From Mariprofundus ferrinatatus (lineage in GTDB: Bacteria; Pseudomonadota; Zetaproteobacteria; Mariprofundales; Mariprofundaceae), in assembly GCF_002795825.1 (NCBI RefSeq), contig NZ_CP018800.1:248001-312000 (forward strand): a stretch of 64,000 nucleotides of DNA, read 5' to 3'. Position numbers and translations under genes: made by a program. The notes under the pieces were generated by a model that was given only the letters and a program-made list of their open reading frames with translations, did not search any database and was not told the DNA's origin. Positions 18,174 to 26,799 of this stretch are shown here, one piece after another. Position 1 is the stretch's first letter. The number at the start of each line of letters is the position of its first letter.

Positions 18174-18988
18174 GGTTGCAGTGCACCGTTAAGGCTGTTC
18201 AGGTTTGCTTCCATGAACTGATCCCATGATGAGCCGCAGTCACCCAGTGCGTTCAGGGTCGCCATGCGGGTGTTGTTGCCGGATTTTGCAGCAAGCCAAT
18301 CCAGGGCGCGATTGATATGGGCTGCATCCTGAAGCAGCAGCGCATCGGGGTGGTCGGCCAGTGTCTGCAGCGCTTCATCGAGCGCATGCGGGCCGTGTTC
18401 ATGACCGTGATGGCCGCTCTCCAGTACCGCCAGTACAGGCACATTGAGCTCATCCATCAGTCGCTTCCACGCCGGATGTTGCATGACTACGCCGGAGTTG
18501 TGCAGGGGTGCCAGCGCTTTTCGCCATGCCTGTTCCAGTGTCTCTGTTGCGCGGATGGCTGCCGCAAGGCGGCCCTCGATGGATCTGCTGTTGGTCGGAT
18601 TCAGCGCGATCAGCGCTTTGGCGAGATGGGGCAGAGCTTCCCGGACAGCGGCAGGCGAAAGCCAGCCGTGGTCGCGAGCAGGCCAGAGATCGAGCGTGTT
18701 GTTGTGCAGGGGTGGTAGCGGCCAGCCGCCATCGTCATATGAGGCGCGTACAAGCAGATCGGCCTGCTGTAACAGCTCGATCTTGCGCGGTTGCAGCTGA
18801 AAGTGGTGCGGATCTGCAGCAGCAGGCAGCAGGCATGTTACCTCTACCGTTGCGTCCAGCATTTTCACGATGCCGGCCAGAGGCGGAAGGGTGACCGCAA
18901 TTGTGGTAGCCGCAGCCGAAAATGGCGCTGCCAATATCAGAAATAAAAGTACTGCCATTCGTCTGGACAGATGATTGCTTCTCCACAT
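18170..18988 (-). CDS. znuA: Periplasmic metal-binding protein of the ABC importer
   Basis: Cluster A-I substrate-binding protein, about 272 residues. A signal peptide (MAVLLFLILAAPFSAAA) starts the protein, then IAVTLPPLAGIV. Candidate metal ligands are in ADPHHFQLQP, in MQHPAW, and in a His-rich loop (GHHGHEHGPH). Zinc is the likely substrate; manganese is not excluded. ATG at 18988 is chosen because it gives a standard signal peptide. No clear Zur box was found in the 105-base gap to the divergent gene. Confidence 0.85.
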   Translation of the reverse strand: MWRSNHLSRRMAVLLFLILAAPFSAAATTIAVTLPPLAGIVKMLDATVEVTCLLPAAADPHHFQLQPRKIELLQQADLLVRASYDDGGWPLPPLHNNTLDLWPARDHGWLSPAAVREALPHLAKALIALNPTNSRSIEGRLAAAIRATETLEQAWRKALAPLHNSGVVMQHPAWKRLMDELNVPVLAVLESGHHGHEHGPHALDEALQTLADHPDALLLQDAAHINRALDWLAAKSGNNTRMATLNALGDCGSSWDQFMEANLNSLNGALQP

Positions 18989-19093
18989 GGGGGCGATGCT
19001 AACAGGTTGCCGGAAAAGTCCATCCCTGGATTTTCCTGCCGCCAAATGCAAACCCTTGATTAACCATGAAGATCAAGTGAAACTGCCAACCAT

Positions 19094-21316
19094 ATGATTT
19101 CTCCCGACTATTTTGACTCCCGCTGGAGTTGGTACCGCCCCGTTCTGAACCGACAGGAGCAACCGAGAAACCTGTGCACTGTAGAGGTGCGCAGGCTGCC
19201 GATCCGGTTCACCACTTCTAAGGGCGGCGAATATATTCCGTTTGCTGTTCAGGCAGATGTCGATAAGGCGTTAACGGTGTCCCTGCGCAGGCTGCAGGAT
19301 TATGCCATCCGTTACATGGTTAAGGGTGAAAAGGTCTCCGCACATACATTGCCGCAGATGAACGATCGGGTGCGGGCCATGGTGAGCTACCTGCGCAAAC
19401 AGAATCCGCACCTTTCGCGCGATATGCTGCACCACTGGTGTGCCGAATCGCAGGGGGCAGCAGCGCTGCTTAATATTTGTGAGGTGTTGTGGGAACAGGG
19501 GTGGAAGCAGGATCAGGCTGATTCGGCGCCATGGGTGCCTGCTGTCAATGTACTGCTGCTCAGGCTGATCAGAACGGCTATTGCCAAGCTCTCCGGCGAG
19601 GAGAGTGCAACCGTCAATCATGTCATGCTTTGTGTCGTTGGTGGCCTCTACAACTGGGCATTGCAGGGGTTTCTCAAGCGCTACCTTGAGGGTGTCGTAG
19701 AGATTGCCCGTATTCCCAATTGTGAGGCAATGGTGCTGCCGGTGACTCCGATGGTGTTTATGCATCATCAGCCTGATTCAACACTGCTGGCGGACGATAG
19801 CCGAATTATTCGCGCCTATGGCCTTGAGCCCGAGATCGTCCCGCAGATGCGTTATCTGATCGGCAAAGTGGGGAACAGCAATGAGGGGGGGATGCTTGCC
19901 CTGCTGGCCAAGGACAGGATGGGGGCGCATCTGTTGCGCCGTAGCTGGGCAAGGCTGTCGCTCTGGAAGCTGGCCTTGAAGACCGGATATGGGGGCTGGA
20001 TGCGCTGGGTGCTGGATGCCAAGCGGCTGGATCAGCTTCTGGCCGGGCAGGTAAGGCTGGACTCAATGGCGATGGAAAACCTGCATGCCAATAGTGATGA
20101 GGCTATAGCCGTTTGGCTGCAAGCACAGATGCAGGGGGGAAGGAGTGCAAAAGCTGCGGGAGAGCCGTGGCTGCAGGATAAAATCACACTGGTTGCTTTC
20201 AGGGTATTTGATGAGGATGTTCGGGTTGAGATTGCCCGCCGTGAAGCTGAATGCTGCTGGCTCGATCGCAAAAGTGAAATGGGTACCTCAGGCCGACTGC
20301 AAACCGGGCTTGTCGGCATCAGTGAGCTGCGTGGCCAGGGTGGCTTGCGCGGTGGTCGCGATTCCGAAAGTGAAAAGCGCCTTGAGCAGGCCTGGCTGGA
20401 CGGCGAACTGGTTCTGGTGCAGTCCGATGCCGGCAAGATGCTGCACAGCGGCAAGTCCATGGCGCTGCACCATGGCTGCATGCGGGTGGAGTGGTCAGAT
20501 TATCTGGCTCATATCTATACGCTGAGCGTTTCCGATGCCGCACAGTTTCTAAGTGACCGTTTTCTGCCGGCAATTTTCGAGGCCGTGGAATCCAGGGGGA
20601 ACCTTTTTCTCGATGCATGCTCCGGTTCGGGGTGCATGCTGCGCGGTTCAGTAGTCGAACTCACCGAGGCGGCACTCTTCCTGCGAGAGCGTTTTCGGCA
20701 GCTCTATCTGGAGGTGACCGGACAGCAGGATGGCAAGGCTGAGGTGTTGAACATTCCTCCAGTGTCAATGTGCATGGATTTGACCGGCGAGTGGATATTC
20801 GGTGAGCGTCAGCATGCTAAGATGGGCGAGCATCGCATCGCCTTTTCTCTGGCGGTGTCGCAGGTGGATGCCGGCATTTCCCGTGATACAGGTATAGCAC
20901 GAATGATCAATGCGGGCGTCAGGGAGATGGGTAAAAAATCGCTTGGTAGCGTTAACGTTGAGAAGTTTTATATCAGCAGCGACGAGGCGGTACAGGTTAT
21001 CCATAATGCAGGTATTGCACTTACCGCATCTGCACTCAAAGAGTTGACGAAAATGCTGGCTGGAAGTGCGCATATCCATGAATATCGCCGTTCCGTCATG
21101 CAGGTCAGAGGCGTGCTTGACGACTACCGGCTTCCTCCGGCAGGGCTTGAAATGGTTGTTATTCGCCGTCATGGCGAAGAAGGCAAATGCCCCTGGTTGC
21201 TGGTGAAGGTCGGTAAGCCGAATCTTGCCGGCGTCGATGTCGAGGTATACGAGCTTCTCGATGAATATTCTGATGCCGCGCAAAATATCGTCGCGCTTGG
21301 CCTGAAGAGCTGGTGA
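19094..21316 (+). CDS. Unrecognised 740-residue protein with a possible degenerate cyclase-like domain
   Basis: A large soluble protein with no family I recognise. No signal peptide or convincing membrane segment is visible. The central part (about 270-345) is Trp- and Leu-rich and helical (RRSWARLSLWKLALKTGYGGW). Residues about 465-655 recall class III nucleotide cyclases: a helix FLSDRFLPAIFEAVESRG, then NLFLDACSGSGCML where cyclases have a G-D-G turn, a helix LTEAALFLRERFRQLY, and VSMCMDLTGEWIFGE. The catalytic aspartates are not evident, so it would be inactive if the resemblance holds. It ends with a GTGA overlap with tilS, suggesting co-expression. Composition resembles its neighbours, so recent transfer is not indicated. 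Confidence 0.75.
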   Translation: MISPDYFDSRWSWYRPVLNRQEQPRNLCTVEVRRLPIRFTTSKGGEYIPFAVQADVDKALTVSLRRLQDYAIRYMVKGEKVSAHTLPQMNDRVRAMVSYLRKQNPHLSRDMLHHWCAESQGAAALLNICEVLWEQGWKQDQADSAPWVPAVNVLLLRLIRTAIAKLSGEESATVNHVMLCVVGGLYNWALQGFLKRYLEGVVEIARIPNCEAMVLPVTPMVFMHHQPDSTLLADDSRIIRAYGLEPEIVPQMRYLIGKVGNSNEGGMLALLAKDRMGAHLLRRSWARLSLWKLALKTGYGGWMRWVLDAKRLDQLLAGQVRLDSMAMENLHANSDEAIAVWLQAQMQGGRSAKAAGEPWLQDKITLVAFRVFDEDVRVEIARREAECCWLDRKSEMGTSGRLQTGLVGISELRGQGGLRGGRDSESEKRLEQAWLDGELVLVQSDAGKMLHSGKSMALHHGCMRVEWSDYLAHIYTLSVSDAAQFLSDRFLPAIFEAVESRGNLFLDACSGSGCMLRGSVVELTEAALFLRERFRQLYLEVTGQQDGKAEVLNIPPVSMCMDLTGEWIFGERQHAKMGEHRIAFSLAVSQVDAGISRDTGIARMINAGVREMGKKSLGSVNVEKFYISSDEAVQVIHNAGIALTASALKELTKMLAGSAHIHEYRRSVMQVRGVLDDYRLPPAGLEMVVIRRHGEEGKCPWLLVKVGKPNLAGVDVEVYELLDEYSDAAQNIVALGLKSW

Positions 21317-22320
21317 AGGTGAAGTTCGGGAGCGCTGCCCGCTTTGCCGGTTGGCTAAATCATGCGGCGGTTCCGGAACTGCCGCATGAGATTGCAGTCG
21401 GCTGGTCAGGAGGGGCCGACTCGACAGCGTTGCTGCTGGCTCTGAAAGAGGCCGGGCATGCCGTTTCTGCCTGGCATGTGGATCACGGCTGGCGGGAATC
21501 TTCCCGGCAGGAGTGTGAAATGCTTGCAGAGAGAGCAAACAGCTGGGGTATTGCGTTTTATAGTTCCCGCCTGGATGCCGCTGATGAATCGAACCGCGAG
21601 GCAGTGGCCCGACGTGGCAGATTTGACCGTTTCCTCTCATGGAGCAGGGAGCTCGGCATCTCGACACTCTGTCTTGCGCATCAGCTTGATGATCAGGCAG
21701 AAACGGTCTGTATGCGCCTGTTGCAGGGGGCGGGGGCGGGTGGCTGTCGCGGCATGCGGCGGGAGCGGAACTATTACGGACTGAGAGTTGTAAGGCCTCT
21801 GCTGCATGTTCCGGGTATCGAGTTGCGCACTGTTTTAAGAGAGGCGGGCGTGGAGTGGTTTGAGGATCCAAGCAACGAAGACCTGTCAATCTGGAGGAAT
21901 CGTATCCGGCAGCGGCTGTTCCCTCAGATCGCGGAGAGCGGCATTAAGCCGGATCAGCTGTTTATGCGCTGGCAGCGGCAGGCGGAAAGGCTGGCCATAC
22001 AGCTTGATAAGGGTGCCGACGCAGTGCTGAATGGTGGCAGCTCCGGCATGGACGTTAGAAGAGGTAGAGAGGTTATTCTGCCATGGCGGCAGTGGAGCGA
22101 CTGCCTGCCGGCGGTTCGTGCCAGAGTGCTGCAGCGAATGATGTCGTCACTGCTTGGTGAGGGTGTCACGCCCGGGCGCAGGCACATTGTCATGGTGGAG
22201 CAGTGGACGTTGCGCGACGGGCGCGGAGGGCTCGATCTCTCCGGTTGCAGGCTGCAACGAAGGCAGGGGGGGTTGCATCTGCTGCCGGCAACGTCAGTTT
22301 GTGCCGGCAACTTGAGGTGA
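21313..22320 (+). CDS. tilS: tRNA(Ile)-lysidine synthase
   Basis: Modifies the wobble cytidine of tRNA-Ile(CAU) to lysidine so that it reads AUA. 335 residues, with the PP-loop SGGADSTALLLAL at about residue 31, HVDHGWR, the AHQLDDQAETVCMRLLQGAG segment and EDPSNED followed by NRIRQRLFP. The start is GTG at 21313, overlapping the stop of the preceding gene by four bases. In many genomes tilS precedes ftsH, as here. The C-terminal domain is short compared with E. coli TilS. Confidence 0.94.
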   Translation: MKVKFGSAARFAGWLNHAAVPELPHEIAVGWSGGADSTALLLALKEAGHAVSAWHVDHGWRESSRQECEMLAERANSWGIAFYSSRLDAADESNREAVARRGRFDRFLSWSRELGISTLCLAHQLDDQAETVCMRLLQGAGAGGCRGMRRERNYYGLRVVRPLLHVPGIELRTVLREAGVEWFEDPSNEDLSIWRNRIRQRLFPQIAESGIKPDQLFMRWQRQAERLAIQLDKGADAVLNGGSSGMDVRRGREVILPWRQWSDCLPAVRARVLQRMMSSLLGEGVTPGRRHIVMVEQWTLRDGRGGLDLSGCRLQRRQGGLHLLPATSVCAGNLR

Positions 22321-22356
22321 TGCGACCTCAATGTTTTGAGGGAGTTGTCATTAGGG

Positions 22357-22390
22357 GGTTGAATCCCGATGGCAATAACCCCACATATAT
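22357..22390 (+). promoter_or_regulatory. Sigma-32-like (heat-shock) promoter upstream of ftsH
   Basis: GTTGAAT at 22358-22364, a 14-base spacer, then CCCCACAT at 22379-22386. This resembles the heat-shock consensus CTTGAA with N11-15 and CCCCATNT. FtsH is a heat-shock protease in E. coli. The same bases also form GGGGTT/AACCCC inverted arms, so a hairpin is an alternative reading. Confidence 0.5.
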
Positions 22391-22408
22391 TATGAAATGC
22401 TAATTTTT

Positions 22409-22476
22409 AATCTTCTTTTCATGCAGGGTGGCGACGCTTGCATGAAATCTTTTGAAGATTATCCCGAATCAGGGAT
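22409..22476 (+). promoter_or_regulatory. Structured 5' leader of ftsH (two stem-loops)
   Basis: The arms AATCTTC (22409-22415) and GAAGATT (22454-22460) enclose a nine-base-pair stem TTTCATGCA (22417-22425) with TGCATGAAA (22439-22447). A second hairpin, ATCCC (22461-22465) with GGGAT (22472-22476), ends six bases before the ribosome site AAGGATAGG of ftsH. Such folding could control translation or stability; no known riboswitch family is recognised. Confidence 0.55.
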
Positions 22477-22492
22477 AAAAAGGATAGGTTGA

Positions 22493-24427
22493 ATGAGTAA
22501 GAATCTAATACTGTGGCTGGTAATCGGTGTCACGATGATGAGCCTGTTTAATATGTTCTCGGCACCTATGTCGCGGGCAGACAAGATGGCCTACTCCACC
22601 TTTATTGAGAAGGTGGATGGCGGCATGGTGGAGTCGGCAACAATCAAGGAAAACCAGGTGATCGGCCAGTACCGCGACACCTCTGGCGAAATAAAAAACT
22701 ATGACGTTAACATTCCTGCCAATGATGCCTCGCTTTCCCAGCGCCTGATTGATCAGCATGTCGTTGTAAATGTAAAAGAGAAGGATGAGGTGCCATTCAT
22801 TCTGTCGGTGCTGATCTCTTGGTTCCCTATGCTTCTGCTGATTGCTGTCTGGGTATTCTTCATGCGCCAGATGCAGGGCGGTGGCAAAGGCGGAGCGATG
22901 GGCTTCGGTAAGAGCAAGGCCAAGCTGCTCAACGAGCACACTGCGCGCGTCACTTTTGAAGATGTCGCAGGTTGTGATGAGGCAAAGCAGGAGGTGACCG
23001 AGGTAATCGAGTTCCTGCGTGATCCCTCGAAGTTCACCCGCCTGGGCGGCAAGATTCCCAAAGGCATGCTTCTGGTAGGCCCTCCTGGCACCGGCAAGAC
23101 ACTGCTGGCGCGAGCCATTGCAGGTGAAGCGGAAGTGCCCTTTTTCTCGATCTCCGGTTCCGACTTCGTGGAGATGTTTGTCGGTGTCGGCGCATCCCGT
23201 GTACGTGATATGTTCGAGCAGGCGAAGAAGCATGCGCCCTGCATCATCTTTGTGGATGAGATCGATGCCATGGGTCGCCATCGCGGAGCCGGCATCGGCG
23301 GCGGCAATGACGAGCGTGAGCAGACACTGAACCAGATGCTGGTTGAGATGGATGGTTTCGAGTCTAATGAAGGGGTTATCCTGGTGGCCGCCACCAACCG
23401 CCCTGATGTTCTGGATCCGGCGCTGCTACGCCCTGGCCGTTTTGACCGTCAGGTTGTGGTGCCGCGTCCGGATCTGCTCGGCCGCGATCAGATTCTCAAG
23501 GTGCATATGCGCAAGGTGCCATTGGCATCCGATGTGGATACCAAGGAGCTGGCACGTGGAACGCCTGGCTTCTCGGGAGCTGACCTGGCCAACCTGGTCA
23601 ATGAGGCGGCACTCAATGCTGCCCGTTATGATCGAGACAAGGTGACCCGTGCCGATTTCGAAACAGCCAAAGACAAGGTGATGATGGGTACCGAGCGCCG
23701 CTCTATGCTGATCTCCGATGATCAGAAAGAGACTACAGCCTACCATGAGGCGGGCCATACGCTGGTCGCCAAGTACCTGAAGAATGCCGATCCGGTACAC
23801 AAGGTGAGCATTATTCCGCGTGGTCAGGCACTCGGCATTACCATGCAGATGCCGGAAGAGGATCGCTTTAATCACGACAAGGAGTACCTGCGTGATCAGA
23901 TCTCCATCATGATGGGCGGTCGCCTTGGCGAAGAGCTGGTGCTTGGGCAGATGACCACCGGCGCATCCAACGATTTCGAGCGTGCAACGCAGCTGGCCCG
24001 TAATATGGTGACCCAGTGGGGCATGTCCGATGAGATGGGGCCGATGGTTTACGGAGAGCGTGAGCATGAGCCGTTCCTTGGTCGTGAAATCACCCGTCAG
24101 ACCAATATCTCGGAAGAGACGGCGCGCAAGATCGATATCGTCGTGCGCCAGCTGATCGAGGAAAATTATGATCGTGCCAAGAAGATTCTGGAGGATCACA
24201 TGGATCAGCTGCATCTTCTGGCCAAGGCGCTGATCAAGTATGAGACACTGGATACCACTGATATCGACCGTGTGATGGAGGGCAAGGAGCCTGTTCTGGT
24301 GAGCGGTTCGGAGAAGCCGGCAGGCAAGGGCAAAACGCCGCCGGAAGAGCCGACTGCCAAGGTGGATATCGGTGAATCCGGTAAAGAGAACAAGCCGTCC
24401 GATGGCGAGGCGGGACAGGCGAGCTGA
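22493..24427 (+). CDS. ftsH: ATP-dependent zinc metalloprotease FtsH
   Basis: Membrane-anchored AAA+ protease for quality control of membrane and regulatory proteins. 644 residues: two transmembrane helices (near residues 5-20 and 100-125) around a short periplasmic domain, an AAA domain with Walker A GPPGTGKT at about residue 195, IIFVDEIDA, the second region of homology with [22 protein letters not shown], and the zinc site HEAGH at about residue 416. The tail is Lys/Glu/Gly-rich. AAGGATAGG precedes the start. folP overlaps its stop codon (TGATG), as in E. coli ftsH-folP-glmM. Confidence 0.97.
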   Translation: MSKNLILWLVIGVTMMSLFNMFSAPMSRADKMAYSTFIEKVDGGMVESATIKENQVIGQYRDTSGEIKNYDVNIPANDASLSQRLIDQHVVVNVKEKDEVPFILSVLISWFPMLLLIAVWVFFMRQMQGGGKGGAMGFGKSKAKLLNEHTARVTFEDVAGCDEAKQEVTEVIEFLRDPSKFTRLGGKIPKGMLLVGPPGTGKTLLARAIAGEAEVPFFSISGSDFVEMFVGVGASRVRDMFEQAKKHAPCIIFVDEIDAMGRHRGAGIGGGNDEREQTLNQMLVEMDGFESNEGVILVAATNRPDVLDPALLRPGRFDRQVVVPRPDLLGRDQILKVHMRKVPLASDVDTKELARGTPGFSGADLANLVNEAALNAARYDRDKVTRADFETAKDKVMMGTERRSMLISDDQKETTAYHEAGHTLVAKYLKNADPVHKVSIIPRGQALGITMQMPEEDRFNHDKEYLRDQISIMMGGRLGEELVLGQMTTGASNDFERATQLARNMVTQWGMSDEMGPMVYGEREHEPFLGREITRQTNISEETARKIDIVVRQLIEENYDRAKKILEDHMDQLHLLAKALIKYETLDTTDIDRVMEGKEPVLVSGSEKPAGKGKTPPEEPTAKVDIGESGKENKPSDGEAGQAS

Positions 24428-25251
24428 TGAAGTCGCGCTGGCATCGTCCGGCCAATGGTGATGCGTGGATAATGGGGGTGCTTAATTGCACCCCCGATTC
24501 GTTTTCGGACGGCGGCAGTTATATCGATGTCGACAGGGCTGTGGCACATGGATTGGCCATGCACGGCTCCGGAGCGGCCATCATCGATGTCGGCGGTGAA
24601 TCAACCAGGCCGGGATCAGAACCCATTTCGGTTGATGAGGAGCTAAAGCGCGTGATTCCCGTGATTCACGGGCTTGTGGCAGCAGGATACAAGGTTTCCG
24701 TGGATAGCATGAAAGCGGAGGTGATGCGGCAGGCAGTTGATGCCGGCGCAACGCTGGTCAATGATGTCTCAGCATTGACCCATGACCCTGAAAGTCTTGG
24801 TGTAGTCGCGGATACTGGTGTCGATGTCTGTCTGATGCATATGCAGGGCATGCCTTCAACGATGCAACATAAGCCTGAATATGGCGCTGTCGTGGATGAG
24901 GTTTGCGATTATCTTGAGCAGCGGATGAATGCCTGCCTGCGAGCCGGCATCAGGCAATCATCAATTTTGATTGATCCCGGTATCGGTTTCGGCAAGCGAC
25001 TTGAAGATAACCTTGCCCTGATCAGGGCGACAGGTCTCTTTAAACAGCGTTTTGGTGTGCCACTGCTGCTTGGCCTGTCGCGCAAATCCTTTATCGGTCA
25101 GCTGACGGGGGCTCCTGTCGAGGACCGGGAAATTGAGACGGCGGTTGCAGGTGCTATTGGTATCTCGCTGGGCGCTGATATACTGCGAGTACATGACGTT
25201 GCGCTGCAGTCCAGGGCAATTCGGGTCGCATCAGCACTCTCTGCAAGGTGA
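24427..25251 (+). CDS. folP: Dihydropteroate synthase
   Basis: Joins p-aminobenzoate to the pterin pyrophosphate in folate synthesis; the target of sulfonamides. 274 residues in a TIM barrel. Signature motifs are GVLNCTPDSFSDGG, DVGGESTRPGSEP, SVDSMKAEV, LVNDVSAL, ILIDPGIGFGK and LLLGLSRKSFIG. The ATG overlaps the ftsH stop codon. It is followed by cdaA after 64 bases. Confidence 0.96.
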   Translation: MKSRWHRPANGDAWIMGVLNCTPDSFSDGGSYIDVDRAVAHGLAMHGSGAAIIDVGGESTRPGSEPISVDEELKRVIPVIHGLVAAGYKVSVDSMKAEVMRQAVDAGATLVNDVSALTHDPESLGVVADTGVDVCLMHMQGMPSTMQHKPEYGAVVDEVCDYLEQRMNACLRAGIRQSSILIDPGIGFGKRLEDNLALIRATGLFKQRFGVPLLLGLSRKSFIGQLTGAPVEDREIETAVAGAIGISLGADILRVHDVALQSRAIRVASALSAR

Positions 25252-25315
25252 TTGCTTGTAAGTCGTGTCGGTGCAACTATTGTGGGTATGATGGGAGTGA
25301 CGGGTAATCGAACTT

Positions 25316-26104
25316 ATGGCTAACTGGCAATTCGGACTCGTAGATGTGCTGGATATTTCAGTGGTTGCCATCGTTGTCTATTTCTTTCTGAGCCTGATTC
25401 GAGGCACGCGCGCCGTTCAGATGCTGATCGGTGTTGCGGTTGTGGTTGTCACCTACCAGCTGGCCCGCACTTTCGGGCTGTTTACGGTCGAATGGATGTT
25501 CGGCCACTTTTTCTCCGCTTTTATGGTGATTCTTGTGGTTCTCTTCCAGCAGGAGATACGTCGTGCCCTGATGCGCGTGGCGGCAAACCCTCTCTCATTT
25601 ACGGGTTCTGCAACGGATGAATCGATTGATTCGCTGGTGGAATCTGCATTTTCGCTGGTTCATCGCGGCTGGGGAGGATTGATCGTGATTGAACGGGAGA
25701 CAGGGTTGCGCCACCTGTTTGAGTCGGGCGTGGAGATGGATGCGCCGCTCAGGCCGGACATCATTCAGGCACTCTTCTGTCCTGATGCCCCGATGCATGA
25801 TGGGGCGGTCATTATGCGCAGGGATGGTAACGGTGGCCGCATTGTTGCCGCTCGTGTGCTGCTTCCTCTTGCTCAGGCCAATGCTGTCCCCGGCGACTTT
25901 GGCACCCGTCACAGGGCTGCAGTCGGGCTTTCTGAAGAGACCGATGCATTGATTGTCGTGGTGTCCGAAGAGAGAGGAGAGGTGCACCTGGTTGAAGGGG
26001 GGCAGATGGGTGCGCCCATGACAAGCATGGAGCTTCGCGAAGCTCTGGGGCAGCTCGCGGTATCATCTGCAAAACCGGCCAAAGGTCCGGCAGGCAATTT
26101 CTGA
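25316..26104 (+). CDS. cdaA: Membrane diadenylate cyclase
   Basis: Makes cyclic di-AMP from two ATP. 262 residues: three N-terminal hydrophobic helices (VVAIVVYFFLSLI, MLIGVAVVVVTYQLA, FFSAFMVILVVLF) followed by a DAC domain with the two conserved motifs, DGAV (about residue 161) and GTRHRAAVGLSE (about residue 195). The intact DGA and RHR motifs predict activity. cdaR and glmM follow with overlapping codons, the arrangement described for Gram-positive c-di-AMP operons. No strong ribosome site is seen, so the start could be slightly different. Confidence 0.93.
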   Translation: MANWQFGLVDVLDISVVAIVVYFFLSLIRGTRAVQMLIGVAVVVVTYQLARTFGLFTVEWMFGHFFSAFMVILVVLFQQEIRRALMRVAANPLSFTGSATDESIDSLVESAFSLVHRGWGGLIVIERETGLRHLFESGVEMDAPLRPDIIQALFCPDAPMHDGAVIMRRDGNGGRIVAARVLLPLAQANAVPGDFGTRHRAAVGLSEETDALIVVVSEERGEVHLVEGGQMGAPMTSMELREALGQLAVSSAKPAKGPAGNF

Positions 26105-26799
26105 TGGACGGTCTCTTCGGTTTTCTGCGTAGCTACAAGCTCCATCTGTGGGCGATTGTTATCGCGATTGCGCTCTGGTTGCAGGTACATGGGCAGGGTG
26201 AAGGCTCTGTGAGTCTGGAGGTTCCCCTTCAGGTAGAGGGGCTGCCTGCGGATATGATGATTGTGAATGATCTGCCGGATCATGTGCGTGTGACCGTGAA
26301 GGGGCTGCAGAGCCGGTTGAAGGATGTTCGCCAGCAGGCGCTGACAATTCCGCTGGATGCTTCGGATATCACAACTCCGGGTGTGGTGGCGAGGTCGCTG
26401 CAGCTGAAAGAGGTCTCGGTGCCGGCCGGATTGCGCATCGAGAAGGCCCAGCCTGATCGTGTTGAGTTGCAGGTGGATAGGATTACGACCCGCTCGATAC
26501 CGTTGCATGCTCACTTTGAATTGCCGGAAGGGTGGCAGGTTCGCTTTGTCTCTATTGAACCTCTTGAGGTTGAGTTGGCGGGACCGGAGGTTTGGCTGGA
26601 GAGCCTGACCAAGGTTGAGACCACACCGATCAGGTTAGAACTGAAGAACGGGCTGTTTAACGTGAAGACGGGTGTAGAGAGTCCCTCCGGAAAGGCGATT
26701 CGGCTTGTCGACAGCAAAATTGAGATCAAGGTGAAGGGGGAGCTGCTGCAGAAGGCTGCTCCCGAAATCCCCAAGAGCATTACAGGAGAGATGAAATGA
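26104..26799 (+). CDS. cdaR: YbbR-domain protein, CdaA regulator
   Basis: A 231-residue protein with one N-terminal membrane anchor (LHLWAIVIAIALWLQVHG) and beta-rich YbbR-type repeats (VPLQVEGLPADMMIVNDLPDHVRV and IPLHAHFELPEGWQVRFVSIEPLEVELAGPE). In Firmicutes CdaR binds and modulates CdaA at the membrane. The ATG overlaps the cdaA stop codon and the gene end overlaps glmM, which supports a CdaA-CdaR-GlmM complex. Only about two YbbR repeats are visible, fewer than the usual three or four. Confidence 0.87.
   Translation: MDGLFGFLRSYKLHLWAIVIAIALWLQVHGQGEGSVSLEVPLQVEGLPADMMIVNDLPDHVRVTVKGLQSRLKDVRQQALTIPLDASDITTPGVVARSLQLKEVSVPAGLRIEKAQPDRVELQVDRITTRSIPLHAHFELPEGWQVRFVSIEPLEVELAGPEVWLESLTKVETTPIRLELKNGLFNVKTGVESPSGKAIRLVDSKIEIKVKGELLQKAAPEIPKSITGEMK

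Noticed and set aside
20765-21889. 374-codon minus-strand open frame across the 740-residue gene and tilS
   Set aside because: Pro/Arg/Cys/His-rich and without motifs, antisense to tilS, which is certain.
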